Below are positions 8,235 to 17,624 of a stretch of 64,000 nt of DNA, piece by piece. The notes beneath the pieces were generated by a model, which was not told the origin of the DNA, searched no databases, and saw only the letters and a program-made list of their open reading frames with translations. Each line of letters opens with the position of its first letter. The stretch's first letter is position 1. Both the position numbers and the translations under genes were made by a program. Origin of the DNA: Lentzea kentuckyensis (lineage in GTDB: Bacteria; Actinomycetota; Actinomycetes; Mycobacteriales; Pseudonocardiaceae); contig NZ_MUYM01000036.1 of assembly GCF_002150765.1 (NCBI RefSeq), positions 1 through 64,000 on the forward strand, in the 5' to 3' direction.

Positions 8235-9229
8235 GCCATCCCGTGAGGATTCCCGCCGACGTCGACCGCGAAGACCGGGTAATCGGCCCCCTGACCGCAC
8301 GCCAGCTGCTCATCCTGGTTGTCACCGGGATGGTGTTGTACGGGACGTACACGTTGACCCGCGGACTCGTTCCTCCCGCGGTTTTCCTGGTCGTCGCGGT
8401 TCCGATCGGAATCGCATCGGCGTTCCTCGCGCTGGGACAACGCGACGGCATCTCGCTGGACCGGTTGGTGCTGGCGGCACTGCGGCAACGGCTGAGCCCA
8501 CGGCATCGGGTGTCCGCTCCCGAAGGCGTTCTGCAGGTGCCCGAGTGGCTGGATCACGTATCGGACGAGCGGCAGTCGACTGCTCAGCCCGCCGAACTCC
8601 GGCTGCCTGCCGAGGCGGTCACCGACACCGGCGTCATCGACCTCGGCAAGGACGGTGCTGCCGTCGTCGCGGTCTGCTCGACCATCAACTTCAGCCTTCG
8701 CACACCGGCCGAACAGGAGTCGCTTGTCGCGTCGTTCGGACGATACCTGCATTCGCTGAACGCTCCGGTTCAGGTGTTGGTGCGCGCGGAACGGCTGGAC
8801 CTGTCCGGGCAGATCGCCGAGCTCAGGGACCAGGCCGGCGGTCTGCCGCATCCCGCTCTGGAACAGGCCGCGCGCGAGCACGCCGAGTACCTCGACCAGC
8901 TCGGCCGTGCGACCGAGCTGCTGCGCCGCCAGGTGCTTCTGGTCCTGCGCGAACCGCTGGTCACAGCCAATCAGGTCGACGACGGCGCCCGCCGAGCTGC
9001 TGAAGCGAGGCTGATGCGCAGGCTCGGCGAGGCGGTCGAGCTGCTCTCGCCGTCGGGGATCGTGGTCACCCCGCTGGACACCGGACAAGCCACCGCGGTG
9101 CTCGCCGCGGCGTGCAATCCCGACAGCTTCCTGCCACCGAACTCCGGTCTCGCGGGTTCGGACGAAGTCATCACGAGCGTTCCGGACGAGTGCTGGAACA
9201 ACGACCTTGGGCCGAGGTGGACCTCATGA
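8231..9229 (+). CDS. PrgI/VirB3-like transfer protein
   Basis: A 332-aa protein whose first 75 residues match the PrgI family: VRIPADVDREDRVIGPLTARQ then two adjacent membrane helices (LLILVVTGMVLYGTY and VFLVVAVPIGIASAFLAL). PrgI is the Gram-positive counterpart of VirB3 and works with the VirB4 ATPase. The remaining 250 residues are soluble and contain the GVIDLGKDGAAVVAVCSTINFSL segment typical of longer actinobacterial members (SCO6880-like). Its stop overlaps the ATG of the VirB4-like gene, consistent with the two proteins working as a pair. Confidence 0.8.
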   Translation: MSHPVRIPADVDREDRVIGPLTARQLLILVVTGMVLYGTYTLTRGLVPPAVFLVVAVPIGIASAFLALGQRDGISLDRLVLAALRQRLSPRHRVSAPEGVLQVPEWLDHVSDERQSTAQPAELRLPAEAVTDTGVIDLGKDGAAVVAVCSTINFSLRTPAEQESLVASFGRYLHSLNAPVQVLVRAERLDLSGQIAELRDQAGGLPHPALEQAAREHAEYLDQLGRATELLRRQVLLVLREPLVTANQVDDGARRAAEARLMRRLGEAVELLSPSGIVVTPLDTGQATAVLAAACNPDSFLPPNSGLAGSDEVITSVPDECWNNDLGPRWTS

Positions 9230-11037
9230 AGACCAAAGCCAAGCGCCGCAGCAGTTCCAGCTCGTTCACGCCGGACGCCCTGTCGGTCCATCCCCGAGCC
9301 CTGGAAGTCGGCGGCGAGTGGGTCGCGTCGTTCGCGGTCGTCGGCTACCCGCGAGAGGTTCACCCAGGATGGCTCCAGCCCCTGCTCACCTACCCCGGCC
9401 GGGTCGACGTCTCGCTGCACATCGAACCTGTCGACCCCGTTACCGCCGCCGACAGACTCAAGAAGCAGCTGTCGAAACTGGAGTCCGGGCGTCGGCACAC
9501 CAGCGAGAAAGGACGGTTGCTCGATCCTCAGGTCGAGGCGGCGACCGAGGACGCCTACGACATGGCAGCACGAGTCGCCCGCGGCGAGGGCAAGCTCTAT
9601 CGGTTCGGCCTCTACCTGACCGTGCACGCGGCGACCGAGGACTCGCTCGGCGACGAGGTGGCCGCGGTCCGGTCGCTCGCAGCGTCGTTGCTCCTGGACT
9701 GCAAGCCGACGACCTACCGCAGCTTGCAAGGCTGGGTCACGAGCCTGCCCATGGGGCTGGACCTGGTCGGCATGCGCCGCACCTTCGACACCAGCGCTCT
9801 GTCGTCGGCATTCCCGTTCACCTCACCGGATCTGCCACCACCGGACCCGACTTCGGTCGGTGCGCCGAGCGGCGTGCTGTACGGCTTCAACATCGGAAGC
9901 CAGGGACTCGTGCACCACGACCGGTTCGCATTGGACAACCACAACTCGGTGATCCTCGGACGATCTGGTGCAGGCAAGTCGTACCTCGTGAAGCTGGAAC
10001 TGCTGCGGTCTCTGTACCGCGGCATCGAAGTCCACGTCATCGACCCTGAAGACGAATACTCCCGGCTCGCTGGCGCGGTCGGCGGTACGTACGTGCAGCT
10101 CGGTGCCGAGCACGTCCGACTCAACCCCATGGACCTGCCGGTCCACACCCGGCCAGACGGCCGACGCACCGCACCTCGAGACGCGCTCATCCGCCGCAGC
10201 CTGTTCCTGCACACCGTCATCTCGGTGCTCCTCGACAGCGAGCTCACCGCGTCCGAACGCGCCGTGCTGGACAAGGCCGTCGCGTCGACCTACCAGCGCG
10301 CTGGCATCACTTCTGATTCACGCACCTGGACCCGACCAGCACCACTGCTCTCCGACCTCGCCGACACCTTGACGAACAGCGGCGATCCCACCGGAGTCGA
10401 CCTCGCCGCACGATTGCACCCGTACATCACAGGTGCGTTCTCCGGATTGTTCTCCGGCCCCACCACAACGCGGCCTGAAGGACACCTCGTCGTCTTCTCA
10501 CTGCGGGATCTCGCCGACGAGCTCAAGCCGATCGGCACCCTGCTGACGCTCGACGCGGTCTGGCGACAGGTCTCCAACCCGGCGATCCGCAGACCACGCC
10601 TGGTCGTGGTCGACGAGGCCTGGCTGTTGATGAAGCAACCCGCCGGCGCTGAGTTCCTGGTCCGCATGGCCAAGGCTTCGCGCAAGCAGTGGGCCGGCCT
10701 CACGGTGGCAACACAGGACACCGCCGATGTGCTGGGCACCGACCTCGGCAAGGCGGTCGTCGCCAACGCAGCAACGCAGATCCTGCTGCGCCAGGCCTCC
10801 CAGGCGATCGACGAGATCACCCGCACGTTCGACCTCTCGATGGGCGAACGCCAGTTCCTGCTCTCCGCCGACCGCGGTCAAGGGCTGCTGAGCACCGGCA
10901 CGCAACGGGTGGCATTCCAGTCCATCGCTTCACCGGTGGAGCACCACCTCGTCACGTCGGACCCAGCGGAGCTCGCCGAGTACGCCGAGGCCTCGCCCGA
11001 CCTCGAGAACTCCTTCGTCGACCTCGACGCCGCCTAG
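9226..11037 (+). CDS. VirB4-like conjugation ATPase
   Basis: A 603-aa ATPase that powers the transfer channel. Walker A GRSGAGKSY is at about residues 245-253 and Walker B LVVVDEAWLLM at about 458-468; the conserved RMAKASRKQWAGLTVATQD segment follows, as in VirB4/TraC/TrbE proteins. I chose ATG 9226 because it overlaps the preceding stop (ATGA), although the frame is open to 9112. The serine/lysine-rich N terminus is unstructured. The partner PrgI-like protein is encoded directly upstream and the TraG-like coupling protein two genes downstream. Confidence 0.92.
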   Translation: MKTKAKRRSSSSSFTPDALSVHPRALEVGGEWVASFAVVGYPREVHPGWLQPLLTYPGRVDVSLHIEPVDPVTAADRLKKQLSKLESGRRHTSEKGRLLDPQVEAATEDAYDMAARVARGEGKLYRFGLYLTVHAATEDSLGDEVAAVRSLAASLLLDCKPTTYRSLQGWVTSLPMGLDLVGMRRTFDTSALSSAFPFTSPDLPPPDPTSVGAPSGVLYGFNIGSQGLVHHDRFALDNHNSVILGRSGAGKSYLVKLELLRSLYRGIEVHVIDPEDEYSRLAGAVGGTYVQLGAEHVRLNPMDLPVHTRPDGRRTAPRDALIRRSLFLHTVISVLLDSELTASERAVLDKAVASTYQRAGITSDSRTWTRPAPLLSDLADTLTNSGDPTGVDLAARLHPYITGAFSGLFSGPTTTRPEGHLVVFSLRDLADELKPIGTLLTLDAVWRQVSNPAIRRPRLVVVDEAWLLMKQPAGAEFLVRMAKASRKQWAGLTVATQDTADVLGTDLGKAVVANAATQILLRQASQAIDEITRTFDLSMGERQFLLSADRGQGLLSTGTQRVAFQSIASPVEHHLVTSDPAELAEYAEASPDLENSFVDLDAA

Positions 11038-11053
11038 CCACCTGGGGATGCTC

Positions 11054-11805
11054 ATGTCCGCTCGACTGCTCACCCAGAACCGCGAGATGCGCCAGATCGG
11101 CGTGTGGAACTGGTCCCTCCCAGCGTGGGCAGGTCGGCTGCCTGACGGCCGCACCTACAACACCTGTCCGAGCGCCGGAATCTGCGCGCAGGTCTGCTAC
11201 GCCCGCCATGGCACCTACACCTGGCCCGTCGTACGTGCCAAGCACGAGGCCAACCTGACGTACGTCCTGGACGACCTGCCCGGCTGGAAGTCAGCGATGC
11301 TCTCGGAACTCAACGCGCCCAAGTTCCGCGGCCGCTGGATCCGGATCCACGACTCCGGCGACTTCTTCTCCGACCTCTACCTGCAGGCGTGGCTGGACAT
11401 CTGCAGGGCGCGCCCGGACACGAACTTCTACGCCTACACCAAGAGATTGCGCGATTCCGCGCGCTCGTCGAACCGGATCCGCCGCCGAACTTCCTGTGGG
11501 TGTACTCGTACGGCGGCACTCAGGACGGCGCGCTCGACCCGGCTGTTGACCGCGTCGCCGACGTCTTTCCCAACGAGGAAGCCATCGTGGCTGCCGGGTG
11601 GACGTCGCAGGAAGCAAGCGACCTGTTGGCAGTGCTCGGTCCACGGTTGGTGGGTGTGCCTGCGAACCGCATTCCCTTCTACCTCAAGCGGTTGGCAGGC
11701 CGCCGGTTCTCCGAGTGGCAGGCCGAAGTCGATGTCGAACGGACGTCTCGCCGTCACCTGAAGCTCGTCGTCGACAACACCCGTCCACCGGCGCAGGCAG
11801 CCTGA
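11054..11805 (+). pseudogene. GP88-family protein, broken by a 1-base deletion
   Basis: The reading frame from ATG 11054 (GGGGA ahead) gives the typical GP88 (phage gene product 88) N-terminal part with a cysteine cluster, CPSAGICAQVCYARHG, and the conserved RWIRIHDSGDFF segment. After TKR at about 11441 the frame turns to nonsense, while the +2 frame continues with EIARFRALVEPDPPPNF to a stop at 11805. The join needs one extra G (AAGGAGATT expected, AAGAGATT found at 11441-11448). Restored length is about 250 aa. This is either a true inactivating deletion or a sequencing error. GP88 proteins are found in phages and mobile elements and have no established biochemical activity that I know of. 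Confidence 0.82.
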
Positions 11806-11814
11806 GGAGGCTCC

Positions 11815-14298
11815 ATGTACCCCGTCCTGCTGATCACTTCACCGGTTGGCGACTACCTGCGGGATCCGCTCGGCGCGATCCACAGGCTGTTGGACGACCT
11901 CCGCGACACCGCCCTCACCTGGGGACCGATCCTCGGGCCTGGGCTCGCAGGTCTGCTTTGCGCTGTCGTGGTGGCACGGCGCTGGTGGCTCCGACGGCAC
12001 CACGCGCGCTTGATGGCCAATGCACGGCTGATCACCGTGCTCGCTCCTCCAACCGTCGACCCGGCAGGAGCTATCACGGTCTGGTCGAACCTGGTCGGGC
12101 TGCTGCGACCAGGCTGGCTGCGCCGCTTCGCCGGGCAGCCGCACGTCACCTTCGAGTTGACCTTCACCGACGACGGCGTCCAGATCGCCCTTTGGGTTCC
12201 CGGCGTGGTGCCGCCCGGCATGGTCGAGCGCGCAATCGAAGCCGCCTGGCCCGGTGCGCACACGCGCACCACTCCGGCCAAGCCTCCGATTCCGATCACC
12301 CCACCTGCAGGGCAGCACATCGAAGCTGTCGGTGGCGAGCTGCGGCTCGCGAGATCGGAGGCGCTGCCGATTCGCACCCAGCATCCAGCCGATCCGATCC
12401 GCGCGATGCTGGGTGCTCCGGTCGGGCTCGGCGCGCACGAACGAGCCTGTGTGCAGATCCTCGCTCGTCCGGTCGCCGGGCACCGGGTCGCCAAAGCCCG
12501 CAGGGCAGCAAGGCGCGTGCACGCCGGCGGATCCGTCCACATCGTTGGCCGCCTGCTCGACCTCATCACGCCGGGCCGAACCTCGAAGCCGTCAGGCTTC
12601 GGGCACCAACGAGGCCTGGATCGGCAGTCCACTCTGGAACATGCGGCCCAGGACCGCGCTGTCGTGCAGAAGCTGCGGGCGAACCCGTTCGAGACCCGCA
12701 TCCGGTACGCCGTGGCCACCACCGTCACCGAAAACTCCAGTGCCAGCAAGATTCGTGCGGTGCGGGAAGTCCTCCGTGGGCGCGGTCACGCCATCGCCTC
12801 AGCGTTCGCCGCCTACTCCGAGCACAACTACTACCGCCGGGTCCGACTCGGCCGTGATCCCGTCGCCATGCTGGCCGAACGCAGGCTCGGCAAGGGCGAC
12901 CTGCTCTCGGTCCCAGAGCTGGCCGCGATCGCGCACCTGCCGATCGACGACGCCACGCCAGGACTCCAGCGAGCAGGCGCGAAGGCAGTCCCACCTCCGC
13001 CAGGCATCGCAACGGCCGGCGACCAGATCAAGCCTCTGGGACGGTCCGACTCGGGCCACTCGCGTCCAGTCGGCCTGCACGTCGCCGACGCCCGGCATCA
13101 CCTACACATCCTCGGCGCCACCGGCTCCGGCAAGTCCGAGCTGATGGCCCGCTTGATCCTGGCGGACGCCGAAGCCGGCCGTGGCGTGGTCGTCATCGAT
13201 CCCAAGGGCGACCTCATCACGGACATCCTGATGCGCCTGCCCGAAGAGCTCGGCGAGAAAGTCGTGCTGTTCGACGCCGACTCGCACTCCCGGCCGCCAG
13301 TGCTGAACCCGTTGGAAGGCGAGGACAAGGCTCGCGCAGTCGACAATCTGGTCAGCATCTTCTCGCGGATCTACGCATCATCGTGGGGGCCGCGCACCGA
13401 CGACATCCTCCGTGCCGGACTGCTGACCTTGACCGCGATGCGGGGCACGCAAACCCTGGCCGATCTGCCGAAGCTGCTGACCGTGCCCTCCTTCCGCCGG
13501 ATGGCCTGCGACCAGATCGGCGACGAGGTCCTGAAGGGTTTCTGGACCTGGTACGACGACCTGTCCGAGGCCAGCCGTGCACAGGTGATCGCACCGCTGA
13601 TGAACAAGGTTCGCGGCTTCCTGTTGCGTCCGTTTGTCCGCGCCGCCATCGCAGGCGGTGAATCCACGGTGGACATCGACGAGGTGCTCAACACCGGCGG
13701 CATTTGTCTGGTACGCATCGCCCGCGACGCTCTCGGGATGGAGACGGCGAGGCTCGTCGGCTCGATCATCGTGGCACGCACCTGGCAGGCGGCCACCCGC
13801 CGAGCTCGCGTTCCACAGCGTCAGCGTCGCGATTGCAGCTTGTACATCGATGAGTGCCACAACTTCCTCAACCTCGCCTACCCGCTCGAAGACATGCTGG
13901 CCGAGGCACGTGGCTACCGGCTCTCCATGACGCTGGCGCACCAGTACCTCGGCCAGCTTCCGACGGAGCTGGAAGAAGGCATTAGCACGAACGCCAGGTC
14001 GAAGATCTTCTTCAACGCCTCACCAGAGGACGCCAGGCGCTTGGCCCGGCACACCACGCCTCGACTGAGTGACCACGACCTTTCCAACCTCGGCGTCTTC
14101 CACATTGCGGCACGGCTCGTTCTCGGTGGTGAAGAGGCCCCTCCGTTCACCGCGATCACCGAGAAGCTGCCGCCCGCGATACCTGGGCGCGCAAAGGCGA
14201 TCCGCAAAGCGGCCAAGGTCAACACCCGTCCGCGTTCATCTGACAACGCCGCTGACCATTCCGCGCCGCCTATCACCGATCCCCGTCGCGCTGCATAG
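11815..14298 (+). CDS. TraG/VirD4-like coupling ATPase
   Basis: An 827-aa protein with an N-terminal membrane helix (TWGPILGPGLAGLLCAVVVARRWW) and a large soluble part. Walker A GATGSGKSE is at about residues 433-441, followed by VVVIDPKGDL, and Walker B CSLYIDECHNF at about 675. The hallmark SMTLAHQYLGQL segment and a final STNARSKIFFNAS match VirD4/TraG/TcpA-type coupling proteins that bring the DNA substrate to the channel. The start follows GGAGG. It sits between the GP88 gene and the replication-relaxation gene. Residues 1-420 carry an accessory domain found in actinobacterial members. Confidence 0.9.
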   Translation: MYPVLLITSPVGDYLRDPLGAIHRLLDDLRDTALTWGPILGPGLAGLLCAVVVARRWWLRRHHARLMANARLITVLAPPTVDPAGAITVWSNLVGLLRPGWLRRFAGQPHVTFELTFTDDGVQIALWVPGVVPPGMVERAIEAAWPGAHTRTTPAKPPIPITPPAGQHIEAVGGELRLARSEALPIRTQHPADPIRAMLGAPVGLGAHERACVQILARPVAGHRVAKARRAARRVHAGGSVHIVGRLLDLITPGRTSKPSGFGHQRGLDRQSTLEHAAQDRAVVQKLRANPFETRIRYAVATTVTENSSASKIRAVREVLRGRGHAIASAFAAYSEHNYYRRVRLGRDPVAMLAERRLGKGDLLSVPELAAIAHLPIDDATPGLQRAGAKAVPPPPGIATAGDQIKPLGRSDSGHSRPVGLHVADARHHLHILGATGSGKSELMARLILADAEAGRGVVVIDPKGDLITDILMRLPEELGEKVVLFDADSHSRPPVLNPLEGEDKARAVDNLVSIFSRIYASSWGPRTDDILRAGLLTLTAMRGTQTLADLPKLLTVPSFRRMACDQIGDEVLKGFWTWYDDLSEASRAQVIAPLMNKVRGFLLRPFVRAAIAGGESTVDIDEVLNTGGICLVRIARDALGMETARLVGSIIVARTWQAATRRARVPQRQRRDCSLYIDECHNFLNLAYPLEDMLAEARGYRLSMTLAHQYLGQLPTELEEGISTNARSKIFFNASPEDARRLARHTTPRLSDHDLSNLGVFHIAARLVLGGEEAPPFTAITEKLPPAIPGRAKAIRKAAKVNTRPRSSDNAADHSAPPITDPRRAA

Positions 14299-14312
14299 CG
14301 AAAGGCGTACCT

Positions 14313-15341
14313 GTGATCACCAACCCGACTCCTCAGCGAGCGTTGCGCGGCCACATGCCGAAACGGCCCACCCCGCGAGCGGCAACTACAGGGGAGCACC
14401 ACGCACGGCTCGCCAACCGGCTCACCTTCCGAGACCGGTGGTTGGCCCGGATGCTGTACGAGCACAAGGTCTTCACGACCCACCAGATCGTCGAGCTCGG
14501 CTATCCAAGCGTGCGTGCGGCCAACCACCGGTTGCTCGACCTGTTCAAGTGGCGGGTCGTCGACCGGTTCCAGCCGTTCGTCGACCTTGGCACCGCCCCT
14601 ATGCACTACGTGCTCGACATCGCTGGCGCCGTCGCCCTGGCCTACGAGGACGGCATCGATCCGAAGGCACTCGGCTACCGCCACGAGGACGCCATCGGCA
14701 TCGCTCACTCGCTGCGGCTGGCCCACACCGTCGGGACGAACGGCATCTTCACGAGCCTGGTTGCCGTGAGTCGGCAACCAGGCGCTCATGGACGTCTGAC
14801 GGCGTGGTGGTCAGAACTGCGCTGCAAGCGCCTGTTCGGCGACATGGTCCGCCCCGACGCTTATGGCCGGTGGCGCGAGAACGGGCACCAGATCGAGTTC
14901 TTCCTCGAGTTCGACTTCGGCACCGAGGACCTAGACACGCTCGCGAGCAAGCTCTACGGCTACGAAAAGCTCGCTCTGGCAACGGGAATCACAACGCCCG
15001 TCCTGGTGTGGCTGCCCACGAACCGACGAGAGGCCAGCGCCCGGAAAACACTCGCGAAGGTCCTGTCAGGGCTGGATCGGCCAACGCTGGTACCGATCGC
15101 GACCAGCACCGCGCAGGCGACAAGCGTGGTCAGCGAGAACACACCGGCGGCTGCGCGATGGTTGCCGGTCGCCGAGTCGGCGACGCGACGCCCCGGCCGG
15201 CTTCGTCTCGCCGAGCTCGCTCAGCTGTGGCCGTACGCAGAACCACCTGGCGCCGCAACGCCGACGGTCCTCGCCCGGCAAGAACTCGCCCTGCCCGATC
15301 CCCTTCCACCTGCACCAACGGCCAGCCAATTCCGGAGGTGA
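14313..15341 (+). CDS. Replication-relaxation family protein
   Basis: A 342-aa protein recognised by its N-terminal winged-helix region (LANRLTFRDRWLARMLYEHKVFTTHQ, about residues 34-58) followed by RAANHRLLDLFKWRVVDRFQP. These are features of the Replic_Relax family of Gram-positive plasmids and integrative elements. Members are thought to take part in element replication or DNA relaxation, though none is as well proven as MOB relaxases. The start GTG at 14313 has GAAAGG ahead. No MOB-type relaxase with a His triad is apparent in the operon, so this gene or GP88 is the candidate for DNA processing. Confidence 0.75.
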   Translation: MITNPTPQRALRGHMPKRPTPRAATTGEHHARLANRLTFRDRWLARMLYEHKVFTTHQIVELGYPSVRAANHRLLDLFKWRVVDRFQPFVDLGTAPMHYVLDIAGAVALAYEDGIDPKALGYRHEDAIGIAHSLRLAHTVGTNGIFTSLVAVSRQPGAHGRLTAWWSELRCKRLFGDMVRPDAYGRWRENGHQIEFFLEFDFGTEDLDTLASKLYGYEKLALATGITTPVLVWLPTNRREASARKTLAKVLSGLDRPTLVPIATSTAQATSVVSENTPAAARWLPVAESATRRPGRLRLAELAQLWPYAEPPGAATPTVLARQELALPDPLPPAPTASQFRR

Positions 15342-15344
15342 CAG

Positions 15345-16310
15345 GTGAAGATCGCTCTCGCCGCAATAGCTGCCGTCCTCGCACTTCCATTGATCCTCGG
15401 CGGCATCGGACAAGCCGTCGTGAAGGCCTTTTTCGGCGCCAGCAGCACCCAACCAAGCTCAGAAGCGCTCGCCGACATCCCTCCCGACTACCTCGCCCTC
15501 TACCGAGCGGCGGCCCCTGCATGTCCAGGCCTCGACTGGTCGATCCTCGCAGCCATCGGCAAGATCGAGAGCAACCACGGCCGCAGCACCCTGGCCGGCG
15601 TCGCCGACGGAACCGAGAACTTCGCGGGTGCCCGCGGACCGATGCAATTTCTTCAGCCCACGTTCGACGCGGTCGTAAGGCGACACCCGCTTCCGCCCGG
15701 AGGCAACAACCCGCCCTCGCCCTGGAACAAGCACGATGCCATCTACGCCGCTGCTCACTACCTGTGCGACTCCGGAGCGCCGAGGGACGTCCGCAAGGCG
15801 ATCTTCGCCTACAACCATGCGGACTGGTACGTGAACGACGTGCTCGAACAGGCGAGGAGGTATAGCGACGCGCTCGTTGGCATCGGCGACTGCAACAACG
15901 TTCAGGCACCGAACCGCGCCGCCATCATCGCGATCAAGTTCGCGTGCGAGCAGCTCGGCGAGCCGTACGTGTGGGGAGGCAACGGCGAGACGGGCTGGGA
16001 CTGTTCGGGGCTCACCACAGCCGCCTACGCCGCCGCAGGGATCCATCTGCCCCGCCACACCCAGGCTCAGTACAACGCTGGGCCGCTCGTTCCGCCTGGA
16101 CAGCCGCTCATGCCCGGCGACCTGGTTCTCTACGGCACGCCTTACAAGGTCCATCACGTTGGCCTCTACATCGGCGCGGGCAGGATGATCCACGCGCCGA
16201 CGTTCGGCCAACCCGTCCAGATCAGCCCTTATCGATGGGATGGCGACGACTACCTCGCGGCGTCCCGCCCGACCAACGCCACTGATGCTGTGGTTTCCGC
16301 CCACTCTTGA
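15345..16310 (+). CDS. Secreted SLT + NlpC/P60 cell-wall hydrolase
   Basis: A 321-aa two-domain peptidoglycan hydrolase, expected to open the wall for the transfer apparatus. An N-terminal signal-anchor helix is followed by a lysozyme-like SLT domain (about 40-175; catalytic Glu75 in IGKIESNHG, then GARGPMQFLQPTF). The C-terminal NlpC/P60 domain (about 190-310) has catalytic Cys220 in GWDCSGL and His271 in KVHHVGLYIG. VirB1/TrbN-like or CwlT-like enzymes of Gram-positive conjugation systems have this pairing. The start is GTG 15345 with GGAGG ahead. It is the last gene of the plus-strand transfer operon. Confidence 0.93.
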   Translation: MKIALAAIAAVLALPLILGGIGQAVVKAFFGASSTQPSSEALADIPPDYLALYRAAAPACPGLDWSILAAIGKIESNHGRSTLAGVADGTENFAGARGPMQFLQPTFDAVVRRHPLPPGGNNPPSPWNKHDAIYAAAHYLCDSGAPRDVRKAIFAYNHADWYVNDVLEQARRYSDALVGIGDCNNVQAPNRAAIIAIKFACEQLGEPYVWGGNGETGWDCSGLTTAAYAAAGIHLPRHTQAQYNAGPLVPPGQPLMPGDLVLYGTPYKVHHVGLYIGAGRMIHAPTFGQPVQISPYRWDGDDYLAASRPTNATDAVVSAHS

Positions 16311-16429
16311 AAACTTTCCCGCCTGCAGAGAACTCCAAGATTGGCCTGGTGGTCCCGGCGTCGTACCCGTCCTTCACCGGCGCTGCCCCCTTCGTCCGGG
16401 CTGGAGGCGGGGCCCTGATTCTGCCGCTG

Positions 16430-17452
16430 CTACTCCAAGAGTGCGGCGAGGTCGTCAGGGCCGAACCCGGCATCCAGGAGCACCTGGCGGTCGTCTTCGG
16501 TGATCCAGCCCCACAACTGGGCGTGAACCACGACCTCGCGCTCACGCGGCTGCGGCAGATCGAATCCGGTGAGCGGTGCATCGTCGGGGTGATGGAACAG
16601 GAACCGGCGGGCGCTGTTCACAGTGCAAGAGTTGCTGTAGAGCGCAGTGGCGGCGACACCCGGCCAGCGAACATCGCGCCCCATGGCGGCGAGTTCTTGC
16701 GGCACAGTAGACGGCAGGTACATGGCAAGCGAGTGGTGGCGGGTCATCGGGATATGTATTGCCATCGCATTCTCGATCCCCGTCCCTCTACCTGTCCTCA
16801 TCATCTCCTCGTTTGGAACGAGGTAGACCGGGTGGTCGGAGGTCGCGAGCGCCTTGCGCTCGAACACCGTCAGAATCCACCAACGGTCGAGGAGTGATTG
16901 TGTGACTCGAGGCAGCATCGTGCCGAGATGCTGCATGTGATGGTTCGCGTGTGCTTCTGCGCGAATCGGGTTCTTGAAGAACCCAACCCACTCCCGGTTC
17001 ACCGTATCGTCGTCACAGGGCTCTCCGGCTGCGCTCAGCGCCTCTCGCAGCCTTGTCCGGCCGCCGAGGATCACTTCCAGCAGGAGGTGGTGCGTCGCCA
17101 ACTCACTCATGGAGTTGCGAACTTTGCTCCCGCGCAGGAGTTGGAGCGCGACCCACGCAGCCACGCTCTCTCGATGCTCATCGCCGAGCGGCCATACCCC
17201 TGCCGCTACTTCCCGCCACGCCGCAGCCGCCTGACCTTCCACAAGTGAAAGGGCTCGCTCTGCCGCGTCACTCTGCTGTCCCGCTTGGTCGATCACGGTG
17301 TAGAAGTCCGTCTGAACGGACGCGTCGCCGATACTCTGCGGAAAGCTGCGGTCGCCGGGGAGCATGACGGTCGTGAGCCGCTCGTTGTCGTTCGCGAAGT
17401 AACGCAGATAGAACTTCGACACGACGTGGTGCCGTCTCGCTTGCCCTGGCAT
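16430..17452 (-). CDS. DUF4238 family protein
   Basis: A 340-aa protein whose N-terminal segment RRHHVVSKFYLRYFA is the DUF4238 signature (HxxPKFYLRxF), with a later LATSDHPVYL motif also typical of the family. The function of DUF4238 is unknown; members are frequent on mobile elements and next to defence genes. I place the start at ATG 17452, which has GAGG eight bases ahead and directly begins the family domain; the frame is open to 17515. It converges on the wall hydrolase gene, leaving about 120 bases without a clear terminator. Confidence 0.8.
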   Translation of the reverse strand: MPGQARRHHVVSKFYLRYFANDNERLTTVMLPGDRSFPQSIGDASVQTDFYTVIDQAGQQSDAAERALSLVEGQAAAAWREVAAGVWPLGDEHRESVAAWVALQLLRGSKVRNSMSELATHHLLLEVILGGRTRLREALSAAGEPCDDDTVNREWVGFFKNPIRAEAHANHHMQHLGTMLPRVTQSLLDRWWILTVFERKALATSDHPVYLVPNEEMMRTGRGTGIENAMAIHIPMTRHHSLAMYLPSTVPQELAAMGRDVRWPGVAATALYSNSCTVNSARRFLFHHPDDAPLTGFDLPQPREREVVVHAQLWGWITEDDRQVLLDAGFGPDDLAALLE

Positions 17453-17624
17453 TGTGCTCGCCTCATCTCGAATATCACCTACCAGCCGAGTCGAGGCTAA
17501 TCCGTTCACCGACAAAAGCAGCCACGGGCCGGACGTTGATCGCGTTCACGCGTCCTTAAGCACTCTGGTGACGCACTCACATGCCGCTGACCGGTGACGT
17601 CGGCCCACCGCCACGCACAACTCG

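Noticed and set aside
14069..15865. 598-residue open frame over the replication-relaxation and wall-hydrolase genes
   Set aside because: It is Arg/His/Pro-rich, lacks domains and overlaps three well-supported genes.
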